Source of the DNA: Paracoccaceae bacterium
GTDB taxonomy: Bacteria; Pseudomonadota; Alphaproteobacteria; Rhodobacterales; Rhodobacteraceae
Assembly (NCBI GenBank): GCA_033344815.1
Contig: JAWPMR010000001.1
Coordinates: 4,326,136-4,390,135 of the forward strand
DNA: 64,000 nucleotides
Direction: 5' to 3'
Under the pieces are notes generated by a model, which did no database searches, had not been told where the DNA came from, and saw only the letters and a program-made list of their open reading frames with translations. How positions within the stretch are numbered: position 1 is the stretch's first letter; each line of letters begins with the position of its first letter. Below, one piece after another: positions 1-9,223 of the stretch. The position numbers were made by a program, and so were the translations under genes.

Positions 1-118
1 TGCAAAGGCGTTCCTTTGACGCATGGCTGACGGTGGTTGCAATATGTCCAAGCGTGTCACCGGGTGCGCCGATCTGTTCGCGGGGTTTAACCCAGCGTGC
101 GACTTCGGTTTCAACCAC
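1..118 (-). CDS. Possible partial coding region at left edge
   Basis: Reading leftwards from a GTG at 118, one frame stays open to the window edge and gives about 39 residues of ordinary composition with gene-like codon use. It lies 13 bases beyond the permease stop on the same strand, so it could be the next gene of that operon. The frame is also open upstream into the permease end, so the start is uncertain. No motif is recognised and the rest of the gene is outside the window. It may not be a gene. Confidence 0.3.
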   Translation of the reverse strand, partial: MVETEVARWVKPREQIGAPGDTLGHIATTVSHASKERLC

Positions 119-131
119 GCAGCGGGGCGTA

Positions 132-1160
132 TCAGGCCAGCGCTTGCCAGGCCAAACCCGCAATAACTGCACCGATCAGAGCAAAGGACAAATAGGCCGC
201 AAAAACACGGGGTTTCACCAACGCCCAGACGGCCACAGCAGCAGGAATACAGCTGACACCGCCCGCGATCACAAAAGACATTGCAGCACCCGGCGCCATC
301 CCTTGAGTCAGCAGCGCGTCCACGAGGGGGACCGCAGCATAGCCGTTCAGATAGGCTGGTGCACCGACAAAAGCGCCCATCAGGATTGGCCAGATGCCAG
401 TGCCGCCCAGCAGTCCGGCAATCATTTCTGCCGGGATATAAGCGAGCATTATCGACTCGATGACATATGCCAGCGTGAGCCATTTGGTTAGGAAAAGCGC
501 GTTTTCGAGGGCTGTATCACGAAAGGTATCGCGTCGGTCTGTTTCCTGCCAGAAGCGCCAAACAGGTGCTCCGCCAAATGGTTTTTTCACGCCACAACAA
601 CCGCCTATGGCCGGACGTTCACGCAAAGGATCAGAAAAAATCACGGTTCGGGCAAACAACATGGTGCCAAATCCGCCCAAAATGCCAAGACCGATGGCAG
701 ATATCGCTTTTGCCGTCGCAAATTCCCATCCCAATGTGCCGGATGTGATGGCGAACATCGCCGGATCCATCAGTGGGGACGCCAGCCAAAATGCCATCAC
801 CGCCCCTAAGGGCGCGCCAACGGCCAAGAGGGCCGCGATAAAAGGAATGACTTCACAGCTGCAAAACGGCGACAGCCCGCCAAGAAGGGCGGCCATAACG
901 ATCATGCGGGACTGGTTGCCCGAGAATGCCTTGGCCAGGAGCGTTTCCGCACCGGAAGCCTTCAGATAAGCCACAGCGAGCACTGCAAAGAGGATAAACG
1001 GCGCCGTGCCCGCCAGTGCTTTTGCCAAAAACAAAAGGGTCGGTGTCAATTGGGCCGTATCAAAAAGCGCAATCAATACCAGTAGGGCGAATGTAAATGC
1101 CCAGGCACCGGGGCGCGGGGAGCGGCGGGCGATGGTCTGTGTCGGAGTTGCATCAGCCAT
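132..1160 (-). CDS. Inner-membrane permease, ArsP_1/DUF318 (YraQ-like) family
   Basis: A 342-residue polytopic membrane protein of the permease family that includes YraQ-type and SO_0444-type transporters, some linked to metal or metalloid efflux. The family motif SPFCSCEVIP (Cys100 and Cys102) sits in the first conserved half, and a second GGCCG pair (Cys188, Cys189) lies in the central loop; such cysteines could bind soft metals. I chose the ATG at 1160 because it overlaps the regulator's stop by eight bases and has GGAG upstream; an in-frame start at 1205 would overlap the regulator by 53 bases. It is translationally coupled to the ArsR-type regulator, which implies ligand-controlled expression. 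The substrate cannot be read from the sequence. Confidence 0.82.
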   Translation of the reverse strand: MADATPTQTIARRSPRPGAWAFTFALLVLIALFDTAQLTPTLLFLAKALAGTAPFILFAVLAVAYLKASGAETLLAKAFSGNQSRMIVMAALLGGLSPFCSCEVIPFIAALLAVGAPLGAVMAFWLASPLMDPAMFAITSGTLGWEFATAKAISAIGLGILGGFGTMLFARTVIFSDPLRERPAIGGCCGVKKPFGGAPVWRFWQETDRRDTFRDTALENALFLTKWLTLAYVIESIMLAYIPAEMIAGLLGGTGIWPILMGAFVGAPAYLNGYAAVPLVDALLTQGMAPGAAMSFVIAGGVSCIPAAVAVWALVKPRVFAAYLSFALIGAVIAGLAWQALA

Positions 1161-1497
1161 CTTTGTGGTCTCCATTTGGGGTTCTGCTATCGGCGCAGCA
1201 TTCATTGAGCAGGAAGCTGGACAACGTCTGTACTTCCTCGAACGCTACCGCCGCGCAGATGATGCTGCGTCCTTGTTTGGCTTGCGTCACCAGACCTGCA
1301 GATGCCAGAATTTTCATGTGATGCGTCAGCGTCGAACCGGTGACGCCAGTGCGTGTGCCTAGTGCCCCGATGCTCAGACCCTCTGGGCCTGCCCTGACCA
1401 GCGTTCGCAAGACGCTCAGACGTTGTTCTGATCCGAGAGCGGCAAATTGCGCTGCCGCGATCGTCAAGTCACCAATTTCCAGCGAATTCATTTTCAT
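1153..1497 (-). CDS. ArsR-family winged-helix transcriptional regulator
   Basis: A 114-residue ArsR/SmtB-type repressor. The N-terminal helix (QFAALGSEQRLSVL), the HTH (about residues 41-66, with STLTHHMKIL as recognition helix) and the beta-wing are clear. The classical ELCVCDL arsenic/cadmium site is missing; instead there is a C-terminal Cys100-Cys101 pair, which could be the sensing site. Start is ATG 1497, with a second ATG at 1491. It precedes and overlaps the permease, so repression of its own operon with release by a metal or thiol-reactive ligand is the simplest inference. Confidence 0.85.
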   Translation of the reverse strand: MKMNSLEIGDLTIAAAQFAALGSEQRLSVLRTLVRAGPEGLSIGALGTRTGVTGSTLTHHMKILASAGLVTQAKQGRSIICAAVAFEEVQTLSSFLLNECCADSRTPNGDHKDG

Positions 1498-1538
1498 GAT
1501 TCTAGAAATATGGGAATATGAGTAAGGCTGCAAGTAAT

Positions 1539-1558
1539 ATTTCGATATTTGTCGAAAT
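1539..1558. promoter_or_regulatory. Inverted repeat, candidate ArsR operator
   Basis: Seven-base arms ATTTCGA and TCGAAAT separated by six bases, in an AT-rich stretch about 40 bp upstream of the ArsR start. Size, symmetry and place fit an ArsR operator over the operon promoter. Binding is inferred only. Confidence 0.45.
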
Positions 1559-1984
1559 AATGCTTGGGCGTAAAAACCGGCCATCTGAAGGAGCGTAGCC
1601 GGCGGCCTGCGAGCCAGTGCCAAAATGTGTAGTGTCGCCGGTTTTTACTCGCGAGGAAATGCCTTGGCCCTCGTGGTGTTTGAGAAGGACATGTCACAGG
1701 CGCAGGTTACGATTGATCCGCGTGCAAACGAGCTCTCATGCGTAGGGCCATTGAGACGAGGGATTGCGATCCGTTGCAGTCTGTTTTGCTTGTGCCTCAT
1801 GCCCGAAGCTTGCGTGTGGCGCATTGTGAGGAGGGCCGTTTGACTCGTCACCAGACCTGTCGACGCATGGGCCTTACCTGGGAAATGTCGCTTCGGAAAA
1901 TGCGACTTCTGTTGGAAGCTATGCTAACAATGGATTTGGGGCGCATTTTCAAGAATGGCTTTGAATGCAACGGAGGGACAAATC
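1559..1984. other. Intergenic stretch between arsR-type operon and cysK
   Basis: Divergent promoter region. Apart from the inverted repeat near the regulator and the GGAGG ribosome site of cysK, no gene or structured element is visible; the short open frames have no recognisable protein. Confidence 0.5.
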
Positions 1985-3061
1985 ATGGGAATTCGAAATA
2001 CAGATGGGCGTGGCCAGCTTTTTGGCTCGATCTTGGACACGATAGGAAATACGCCGACAGTGCGCATTAATAATGTCGCGCCAGACCACGTGCAAGTTTA
2101 CGTAAAATTCGAAGCCTCAAACCCAGGGGGATCGGTCAAAGACCGCCTTGCCGTTAACATCATCGAGGCTGCGGAGCGAGACGGGCGGCTCAAGCCCGGC
2201 CAGACCGTGGTTGAGGCGACGTCAGGAAATACCGGCATTGGCCTTGCGATGGTCTGCGCGGCAAAAGGTTACCCGCTTGTTGTTACGATGGCAGATAGTT
2301 TTTCTGTCGAACGACGCAGGCTGATGCGATTTTTCGGGGCAAAGGTCGTTTTGACACCACGTGCCCTGAAAGGTTTTGGCATGTATAGCAAAGCCAAAGA
2401 ACTGGCTGAGGAAAACGGTTGGTTTCTGGCGAGCCAATTCGAAACGCCGGACAATGCTGACATACATGAGAATACAACGGCGCGCGAAATCCTGGGCGAT
2501 TTTGACGGACAGCAACTTGACTATTGGATCACGGGATACGGCACAGGCGGCACTGTATCGGGCGTCGGGCGTGTGCTGCGCAAAAGCCGGCCGGAGACAA
2601 AAATCATTCTGACTGAACCGGCCAATGCCGCTATCGTGGCATCCGGATACGTCAACAGCAGAAACGACGCACATCAGCCCACCGAAAGCCACCCCTCCTT
2701 TGAGCCGCATCCGATTCAGGGGTGGACGCCAGATTTCATTCCCTACGTGCTGCAGGAAGCTTTGGATGGATCCTATTATGACGAACTCATCCCTGTGGCC
2801 GGGCCTGATGGTATCGCGTGGGCGCGACGTCTGGCGGCTGAAGAGGGTATTTTCACCGGAATATCGGGGGGGTCGACTTTTGCGATCGCCATGAAGATCG
2901 CGCAAACCGCCCCCGAAGGCACCGTGATGTTGGTGATGTTGCCGGATACCGGCGAGCGCTATCTGTCCACGCCACTTTTTGAAGGCATCGCAGAAGAGAT
3001 GACCGAAGAAGAGATTGGAATTTCCCGATCCACCCCGAGTGCGCAGATGACGGGCACGTGA
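1985..3061 (+). CDS. cysK: Cysteine synthase-type PLP enzyme (O-acetylserine sulfhydrylase)
   Basis: A 358-residue fold-type II PLP enzyme expected to form L-cysteine from O-acetylserine and sulfide in the cytosol. Visible motifs: PLP lysine Lys52 in GGSVKDR, the substrate loop TSGNTGIG (residues 79-86) and the phosphate-binding GTGGTVSG (186-193). It is longer than the roughly 310-residue enteric enzyme, with a C-terminal extension, as in many alphaproteobacterial forms. ATG 1985 is chosen for GGAGG seven bases upstream; an ATG at 1955 has none. It stands alone, with a hairpin about 110 bp downstream. Cystathionine beta-synthase-like activity cannot be excluded. Confidence 0.85.
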   Translation: MGIRNTDGRGQLFGSILDTIGNTPTVRINNVAPDHVQVYVKFEASNPGGSVKDRLAVNIIEAAERDGRLKPGQTVVEATSGNTGIGLAMVCAAKGYPLVVTMADSFSVERRRLMRFFGAKVVLTPRALKGFGMYSKAKELAEENGWFLASQFETPDNADIHENTTAREILGDFDGQQLDYWITGYGTGGTVSGVGRVLRKSRPETKIILTEPANAAIVASGYVNSRNDAHQPTESHPSFEPHPIQGWTPDFIPYVLQEALDGSYYDELIPVAGPDGIAWARRLAAEEGIFTGISGGSTFAIAMKIAQTAPEGTVMLVMLPDTGERYLSTPLFEGIAEEMTEEEIGISRSTPSAQMTGT

Positions 3062-3172
3062 CGTAATCGCAAACCACAACACAAAGGTAGGCATTTCCCT
3101 GGAAAGCGCCCAAGGCCGGATAGCGACACATACGGTTTCTGTGCGGACCGGAGTCCAATTCAGGCGTTTTCA

Positions 3173-3198
3173 TCCATCTCGATTGATGGAGGGTTTTT
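3173..3198 (+). terminator. Candidate intrinsic terminator after cysK
   Basis: Arms TCCATC and GATGGA around a six-base loop, followed by GGG and five T residues, about 110 bases after the cysK stop. The stem is short, so strength is uncertain. The rest of 3062-3483 shows no gene. Confidence 0.4.
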
Positions 3199-3483
3199 GT
3201 CTGATTGGTATTATTCTTCCTGATGGACGGCGTTGTAACGACCAGCTTCACTGGGTTTAGCTCGTGCGCTTTGCGCTCTGAGGTCTTCAGCGGCAACGCG
3301 CTTGCATCCTTTTTCCAGCCATTCGCTTGATCAACAGGGGGCAGTCAAAACTTGGCACAGGTCGGTGTCACAGCTTTGCAAGGGGGGCGGATATGATTTG
3401 GTGCGGATAATGTCCAAGTTGCGAGGCTGCGTCTCTTGGGATGGACTTGGTTTGTCTTTACCTGAGGGGGAAAGGCTACCTCT

Positions 3484-4431
3484 TCATAGCACCAAGCTCA
3501 GCAAGATCGGTAACGTCAAGATCGCCAAAAGGGTGGAAACAACCACCAAACCCGCGACGGCCTCAGCGTCGGCGTCATATTTTTCTGCAATCAAATAACT
3601 GGTTACAGCCGCCGGGGCAGCAAGTTGCAAGACCAGAATTCCAAACGCAACATCCGGCAATTCAAACCAGATACCCAGACCCCAGGCAATGGAAACACAC
3701 AGGCACAGCTTTGCAACGGCGATCCACAACGAGCGGCCAAGGTTGTTTGGTGTCAGACGCGCGACAGCGACGCCGAGCGTGATGAGCATCAAAGGGATGG
3801 CCATTTGCCCCATAAGGGACAAGGTGTTTGTGACAAATACAGGCGTTTGCCATCCCTGCCATAAAAACAGGGCACCCAAAAGCGTTGCAGCCACCATGGG
3901 TTCCTTGAACATCGCCATCGGCGAATTCGCCCGTGACACGATCCAGACGCCGACCGTAAAAGCGTAAATCGCTGAGATTGCGAAGACAACGACCGCATAC
4001 CCCAGACCTTCGTCACCGTAGGCGAACAATGCCAGCGGGAGTCCGATGTTACCGGTATTTCCCATCACGACAGGGGCAAGGTAGGTTCGCAGATCCAGGT
4101 GGGTCAACCGCACCAACGCCCAGGCGGCCAACGAAGCAAGTGCGTAGCCGGAAATCGCTGCAAGGCTGATGCGCGAGAGCGATTGCGTCGGAATTTCCGT
4201 TTCCATGAGGGCCACGAAAATGAGCGCGGGTACGGCGAGGGTCATGGACAAGCGCGTCACGAACTGGACACGGTATTCAAATCCCACCTTGACCCAGACA
4301 AATCCAATGGCGGCGAGGAAAAACACGGGCGCTGTAATCTCGATAACTTTCAGGAAAAGCTCCAAACGGTGGCCCCATCGCGTAAAATTGGTCAGACGTG
4401 CATACCTAGATGGATCGCTGATCTGATCCAA
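3484..4431 (-). CDS. AEC-family (auxin efflux carrier-like) transporter
   Basis: A 315-residue membrane protein with about ten hydrophobic helices in two five-helix bundles, as in PF03547. The conserved central PVVMGNTGNIGLPLALFAYG with its Asn-Thr-Gly-Asn and Gly-Leu-Pro is present at about residues 120-140, and a second conserved segment MAIPLMLITLGVA lies near 212. Bacterial members are proposed to export or exchange organic acids such as malate or malonate. The first roughly 28 residues are polar and could be outside the true protein, since the family usually starts just before the first helix. It is monocistronic and the substrate is unknown. Confidence 0.8.
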   Translation of the reverse strand: MDQISDPSRYARLTNFTRWGHRLELFLKVIEITAPVFFLAAIGFVWVKVGFEYRVQFVTRLSMTLAVPALIFVALMETEIPTQSLSRISLAAISGYALASLAAWALVRLTHLDLRTYLAPVVMGNTGNIGLPLALFAYGDEGLGYAVVVFAISAIYAFTVGVWIVSRANSPMAMFKEPMVAATLLGALFLWQGWQTPVFVTNTLSLMGQMAIPLMLITLGVAVARLTPNNLGRSLWIAVAKLCLCVSIAWGLGIWFELPDVAFGILVLQLAAPAAVTSYLIAEKYDADAEAVAGLVVVSTLLAILTLPILLSLVL

Positions 4432-4876
4432 TAGCTATTATGGAAATTCCCGGTGGTTGCCTTGGACACGTCAGCCAAAGCCTGCCGGGAGAGCGCGGTG
4501 GAGTATGAACGACGGTCATCGGGAAGAGAGGGGTGGTCAGTACCCGGCTTATTGTGACGGTGGCCTTTGCGGGGCAGTTGTCCTCGGTGTGTGGTGACTG
4601 CCAAAATGTAGATGGGCAAATGGATGATGTAACGGTCGGTGAGCTCAATGTGGTTGCGGGTTTATCACTACGCAAACTTATCGAGGCAAAAAGCGCTGGC
4701 CACGCATGCATTGGAGATGCGCTGCCAGCCTTGAGACACCCTGTTCGACCGATCCCAGGAGTGCGTTAAACTCGTTTTCTTTCGAATACGGTATCAGGAT
4801 CCACAACTGTGCAGGGCGAAACAAATGTTGAGGCCAGCGTTTTTTGCACAAAAAATTCGACAATACTTAAGCACCT

Positions 4877-5155
4877 TTAGGTATGGCAGGAACCGTTCGC
4901 ACGTCCGAGGACCGAGACCATCTGTGCGCGGTCTTTCATGCCAAAGCGTTTGATTTGCGCTGACAAACAACTTTTGACTTGAGCATTGCACGGGACTGCG
5001 GTCGGAAGACATGTGGTCGCAAGATTATCGGTGTCCGACCAAATTTGTGAGGCGCTCAATCTGGCGGTGTACGCCTTCATAGGGGTCCGTCGGGCATTCT
5101 TGGCGCAGGGATCAACGCCGTGCGCATGCGCGTTCTCAAGAAGCTGGGTTTGCAC
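4877..5155 (-). pseudogene. Remnant of a LuxR/NarL-type DNA-binding domain
   Basis: The minus-strand frame ending at 4877 contains QVKSCLSAQIKRFGMKDRAQ followed by MVSVLGR. This matches the recognition helix and C-terminal helix of LuxR-type HTH domains (pattern TVKxHLSAIxxKLGVxxRxQ). The preceding helices are split between two frames: RQIERLTNLVG in one, the LSASQIW segment in the other, with a stop, so the domain is frameshifted. No receiver or ligand-binding domain is found upstream. Confidence 0.55.
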
Positions 5156-5390
5156 TGCACCGCGTGAGGCTTGGCTAGCCGATCATTTTGATTGTACGGC
5201 TTGCCTTGTGAGTTCGCCTCAAAATGAAGCGGCATGGTCCATGTCGATAGTGCTGCTTGGAGCGGGAACGCAATTGTTGTTGCCAACCTTTTTACATCCA
5301 CCGAATTGAAATCGCGGTGTTGCTCAAATTGTCTGTGTTGAAAGTCCCGCTATGCGCTCGCACTCATCAAACCACAGGCCAAAACAGGCA

Positions 5391-5910
5391 TTGGCCTTGC
5401 AGGATACGATCAAGGATCATGGTATAGAAAGGACTTACAAATAAGACGGATATGCCTCGACCCCCGTTGGCATATTGCAGCACCTCAAGAACATTTTGTG
5501 CAAAGAACCTTCGGACCGATCAGCGCGGCCTAACGATCATCTCAGGTAAAAGATGAGTGTCCCAATGATCCTGGCGCTGAGCGATTTGCAGGTGGCCAGG
5601 CGTCAGCCGATGCCATTTTCCGGGCCCCAATGGGCTCGTCGCTTCTGACAAGCGTTCTGGCACGCCGAGCGGGCCCGGCAAGATCACCCCGGACGACGGC
5701 TGCGTCATAAAAGTAACATATTTTGACAACCGCCGCTGGCGTGCCGGTGCCTAAAAACGCGACACCCGGGATGCAGAGGGCAAAGGCGGGCATGGTTTGC
5801 ATGAAATCCATGATTGGTTAAGTGGAGGTAAAGTTCAGAGGGTGTGCAAAAAGCATGCTTATTGGGATGTCGATCAGGATCGATTGGCAATCGGCAGTGC
5901 CATGCAGACC
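5391..5910 (-). pseudogene. Remnant of a ProW/OpuAB-like betaine/choline ABC permease
   Basis: Minus-strand fragments in shifting frames line up in order with the ProW family. DIPISML matches the IGIPLGIL segment. PIMDFMQTMPAFALCIPGVA with FLGTG (start near 5811) matches the conserved LDxMQTLPAFVYLIP segment. LGVPERLSEAT and GKWHRL match the EAA cytoplasmic loop. VLEVLQYANGGRGISVLF followed by MILDRILQG matches the C-terminal LxxxxDRIxQG. At least two frameshifts and stops separate them. No partner ATPase or binding protein is recognisable nearby. The family imports glycine betaine, proline betaine or choline. Confidence 0.7.
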
Positions 5911-6072
5911 TTGGCCGTGGTTTTTTCCAAACCGCACAACAGGCTCTTGTAAAAGAAGAAAGCAACAGTCCGGGCGTCCGCCGTCGGCCACGCTAATAGG
6001 GGTATCGCGATGGCGACAGCAATTCGCGAGATACTGAAAAAATTTAGACGCATATTTGGTTAACCGGATCGC

Positions 6073-6093
6073 CTATTTGATGACATCAAATAG
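6073..6093. promoter_or_regulatory. Perfect 21-bp palindrome in decayed region
   Basis: Arms CTATTTGATG and CATCAAATAG flank a single central A. It lies about 160 bp upstream of the decayed permease, where the promoter of that lost operon would be. It looks like a dimeric repressor operator. The spacing between the TTGAT and ATCAA half-sites is three, not the four of FNR boxes. Confidence 0.5.
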
Positions 6094-7072
6094 CCGCCCG
6101 CCATTGGTGATGGCGCAGCCGGGAAAGCCACGACAGATGCACTGGTAGCCAACCAGCAGTCGGATTGGTCTGGACGCCGGTCACAAACCTAAAGCGACGC
6201 GGCCCACCATATTGAAGCATGCCAGTCGTACGATCTCACAATCAATACGACGTTGACCAAGATTTTCTGCACAGCATAGCGAGAGTGCGTAGTGTAGTCT
6301 GACAACAAGTCAGAACACCGAGCTGGCATCGTCTAAGTGGCAACCGCGGCCTGCGTGGTTACGGCAGTAATCAGTTTGCCGTCCTTGCGAAAGCATGCCG
6401 GACGTCATGATGTGCCAGAATATCGGCGTCAGCCCGAATGCCTTGGAAAGCTGCCTCCCGCGAGCCTGTGGTCCTTTGATAAACCTCAACCTTATCCGGA
6501 TCCGTATTTCATGGCGGCGGCAAGTGGCCATTGTCCGAGCCTTGAAACGCCTTCAATGGAAGCGACGCGCGGGCAACGGCGGTCCGATCGCCAATAAAAC
6601 CACGCGACACTTTGACAAAAGCCTCCGCCTCAATGAATTGGAACGGCAAGGCATGACCACAAAATTTGGATAACTGCGCAGGACGATTTCGATATTTTTC
6701 TTGCATGAGCCGCCAAGGCATCCGCGCATTCGGGATACACTGCGTCGCGCGGATTTTTTGGAGGCTTTTACATGTCAAATCCATCCCTTGGAGACCTCTG
6801 GACAGACTGAGGGCGATATGGGGCAACGCCTATCTTGCAGCAGAGTTTCCGCGTGGGTGTCGTCTCAGCTTTCATTTCCTTTTCGCCTACGTATCAGGCC
6901 GTTTTGAAACGGAAGAAGCTAGCACTTGTTTTAACTGAAAATAGCTAAAAGCATTTATTCACAGATAAATAGACGATCTACCTACAGTAATAGATTATCC
7001 TTTTTAGCGTTGGTTACCTGCATCATCCCTCGAAGCAGAGGAACGCCGACGCAGTGCAGCTGGCACTGTTTC

Positions 7073-7741
7073 TCAATGACCGTTCAGGGCTGCATATATG
7101 CCAAAGGCACCGACGACAATCAGGCTGAACGCCCACAGGAGATCAAGGTTGAACCATGTTTTTGAAAGGAACCGCAAGCCAAGCCAGAAATAGATGACTG
7201 TGGCAACAAGACCACCCGCGACGGTCATGGCGAGGGTATGCACAAAGGCGACGGCAAAAGCCGTGAGGATATTGCCTTGCATCAAATCTGCCGCCGCTTT
7301 GTGCCCGGTATCAGCATCAATGCCGCACAGGCCCAGAAACAGGGGAACCAGCATCAAACCCGCGCCATGGGCGTTCGCGGCGAGAAAGGACCAGAGCGCC
7401 AAACGGGCCGGGTGGATGCGCGCGAGGATTTTGGGGTGTCTTCGGTTGATGACCAGATAGAGGCCCATCAGGATAACCAGAATTCCCGCGCCAACACGAA
7501 TTTGCACTTCCCATTCGATCAACACAAACATGACCGAGAACGGCAGCAGGATCGCCAACATCGCCAGAAAGTGACCAAATGCGAGCAGGGACAAGGCCTT
7601 GGGCAAGGCCTTGTGGTCGCGTTCCATCAGCGCGGCAGATACGGCAAGCGGCCAGCCCATGCCCGGATTGATGCCATGATAGAGGCCAGAAAAAATGACG
7701 GCCCACCAAAGGGCCGCCACGGATGTCAATTCGGAGACCAT
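7073..7741 (-). CDS. Membrane protein of unknown function, coupled to methanethiol oxidase
   Basis: A 222-residue protein with about six predicted transmembrane helices. An N-terminal ALWWAVIFSGLYHGINPGMGWP segment carries a conserved-looking YHGINPGMGW, reminiscent of His/Gly-rich motifs in nickel/cobalt or heavy-metal carriers (GxxHGxDxDH type) but not the same. The ATG directly follows the TGA of the upstream gene with no gap, so the two are co-translated. A role in metal supply (copper is used by methanethiol oxidase) or in handling sulfide or another product is only inferred from position. No family name is recognised. Confidence 0.75.
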   Translation of the reverse strand: MVSELTSVAALWWAVIFSGLYHGINPGMGWPLAVSAALMERDHKALPKALSLLAFGHFLAMLAILLPFSVMFVLIEWEVQIRVGAGILVILMGLYLVINRRHPKILARIHPARLALWSFLAANAHGAGLMLVPLFLGLCGIDADTGHKAAADLMQGNILTAFAVAFVHTLAMTVAGGLVATVIYFWLGLRFLSKTWFNLDLLWAFSLIVVGAFGIYAALNGH

Positions 7742-9142
7742 TCAGACCGACGGATAACAGAAACTGTCAGTGGAACAGTCGCCCCCTTCGAGCCGGATCT
7801 GGTGTGCTCTCAGTCCTTTCGGGAAATCGATGTAGAAATCCTTGTCGAGCTCAAGCCCACCATTCTCGCCAACATTCGCCATGACCATCTGGCCCCCTTC
7901 GTCATCGGGATAGAACTGGTCGTCCCATGTGGAATACAGCGAGTTCGTCCAGTAGACACGCTTGCCATCGCGGCTGATCTCCACCATCTGCGGGCCATAG
8001 GCAAAGGGTTGGCCGTTGGGGTGGTTGGTGCCGCGTGCGATGCCGCCCAGTTCGACCTTGCCCGCCAGAACCGGGTTCATCGGATCGGACACGTCGTATT
8101 GGTGCATCTCGCCCAGACCCCAGCACGCGACATAGAGGTATTTGTCGTCAAGGCTCAGGTCGATATCCGTCACCAGCGGCGGCACGGCTCCGAATCCCTG
8201 CAACAAAGGCGGCAAGTTTTCAGGGTCCTCCGGGCGTGGATCAATGGTAATGGTTTTCTTGGACTGCCACACCCCGTCATCATCACGCCACCAGGTGAAA
8301 ATCGACCCTTGCAGGTTTGTCGTATCCACCACAACGCCACAGAACCCATAGGATTTTGTCGGGTCATGTGCCGGGCGGATTTCAAGGGCCATTTGGTGGT
8401 TTTCGCCAAGATCCATCGTCTGGATATTCTTGCGCGCGCGCAGGTCCCAGAAATGGATCGAATGCCCGTATTTGTTGGACAAGAGATCTTCGGCGACAAT
8501 GCCGTTTTCAAACTGCGGCGGCAGGCCCCACTCGGAACTGACCATGTAATCCTGCGGCAGGTTCCACCAGAAGTCATAGTGTTTGTCCTGTTTGCCACGG
8601 TCCATCTCGTAGCGGCCTATGACCTCGAAGGTTTCACAATCCATAATGAAAATTCCGGGCGGGCCGTCGGTGCCATCTTCGCCCCCCCCGCCAAGCGTAG
8701 AGACATATATGCCTTCAGGCCCGCAATGGATCGTGTGCGGCCGGGAATAGCCAGTTTTCTCGAAAATCTCTTCGGGCTCGATGGTTTTATGGATTTTCGC
8801 CTTGAGGGGTTCTTTCACGTCAATGATGTAAATCCGCGACGACCGAATGCCCGGCACGATCAGATAACGGCGTTCCAGAAAGGCATGACCGGTCAGCGGG
8901 GACAGGGACGAGGAACAAGCGTTCCAGCCGAAATGGTGAAATTCATCGCCCTTGTTGGGCACGATCACCTGATGCACGATCTGGCCATAGCTGTCGGACT
9001 TCGGGTTCACATCCACGACGGCGATGCCATCGGACTGTGTGCCATCCGGGCTAAGCATGACGGTAAATGCATAATTCTCAACCGGCGCTTGCATGGCGAG
9101 TTTGGGCGACGCGTGAAACGTCGGGTCTGGTCTTAGGTTCAT
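7742..9142 (-). CDS. mtoX: Methanethiol oxidase / selenium-binding protein SBP56 family
   Basis: A 466-residue seven-bladed propeller protein of the SBP56 family; bacterial members are copper-dependent methanethiol oxidases making formaldehyde, sulfide and hydrogen peroxide. Family blocks are all present: FHHFGWNACSSS (His69, His70, Cys76), YSRPHTIHCGPEGIYVSTLG, SSEWGLPP, YGHSIHFWDLR and the C-terminal acidic/Cys segment ending CSTDSFCYPSV. No signal peptide is obvious, although some characterised bacterial enzymes are periplasmic. Start is ATG with GGAGG five bases upstream. An IclR regulator precedes it by 81 bp and a membrane protein follows with no gap. In roseobacters this fits methanethiol produced by DMSP demethylation. 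Confidence 0.88.
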   Translation of the reverse strand: MNLRPDPTFHASPKLAMQAPVENYAFTVMLSPDGTQSDGIAVVDVNPKSDSYGQIVHQVIVPNKGDEFHHFGWNACSSSLSPLTGHAFLERRYLIVPGIRSSRIYIIDVKEPLKAKIHKTIEPEEIFEKTGYSRPHTIHCGPEGIYVSTLGGGGEDGTDGPPGIFIMDCETFEVIGRYEMDRGKQDKHYDFWWNLPQDYMVSSEWGLPPQFENGIVAEDLLSNKYGHSIHFWDLRARKNIQTMDLGENHQMALEIRPAHDPTKSYGFCGVVVDTTNLQGSIFTWWRDDDGVWQSKKTITIDPRPEDPENLPPLLQGFGAVPPLVTDIDLSLDDKYLYVACWGLGEMHQYDVSDPMNPVLAGKVELGGIARGTNHPNGQPFAYGPQMVEISRDGKRVYWTNSLYSTWDDQFYPDDEGGQMVMANVGENGGLELDKDFYIDFPKGLRAHQIRLEGGDCSTDSFCYPSV

Positions 9143-9223
9143 ATTTTCCTCCCGTTAGGTTTGTAGCCCGACTGGCGAGCCGATTGTTTCGGCCCGTGAG
9201 GGCCGGGTACTGAAAGGTGCCTC

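Larger units (their letters stand above)
4432..7072. other. 2.6-kb stretch of decayed coding sequence
   Basis: No intact gene is found in this long interval. It holds recognisable remnants of a LuxR-type regulator and of a ProW-like permease, both on the minus strand, and a perfect palindrome (each listed separately). Other open frames (for example 4533-4769 plus and 6509-6826 minus) look protein-like in places but match nothing I recognise. The pattern is erosion of a former operon rather than a regulatory intergenic region. Confidence 0.6.

Noticed and set aside
1-14. A 14-base match between the left edge and 10635-10648
   Set aside because: A match of this length is expected by chance in a 64-kb window, and the flanks do not match.
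6073-6093. FNR-type box
   Set aside because: The spacing between TTGAT and ATCAA is three rather than four bases.
7238-9136. A 632-residue plus-strand open frame
   Set aside because: It is the antisense of the methanethiol oxidase and its neighbour, and its translation has no recognisable domains; the minus-strand proteins are clear.
9190-9205. CGGCCC/GGGCCG hairpin as a terminator between iclR and mtoX
   Set aside because: No U tract follows on the minus strand, and the two genes look like one operon.
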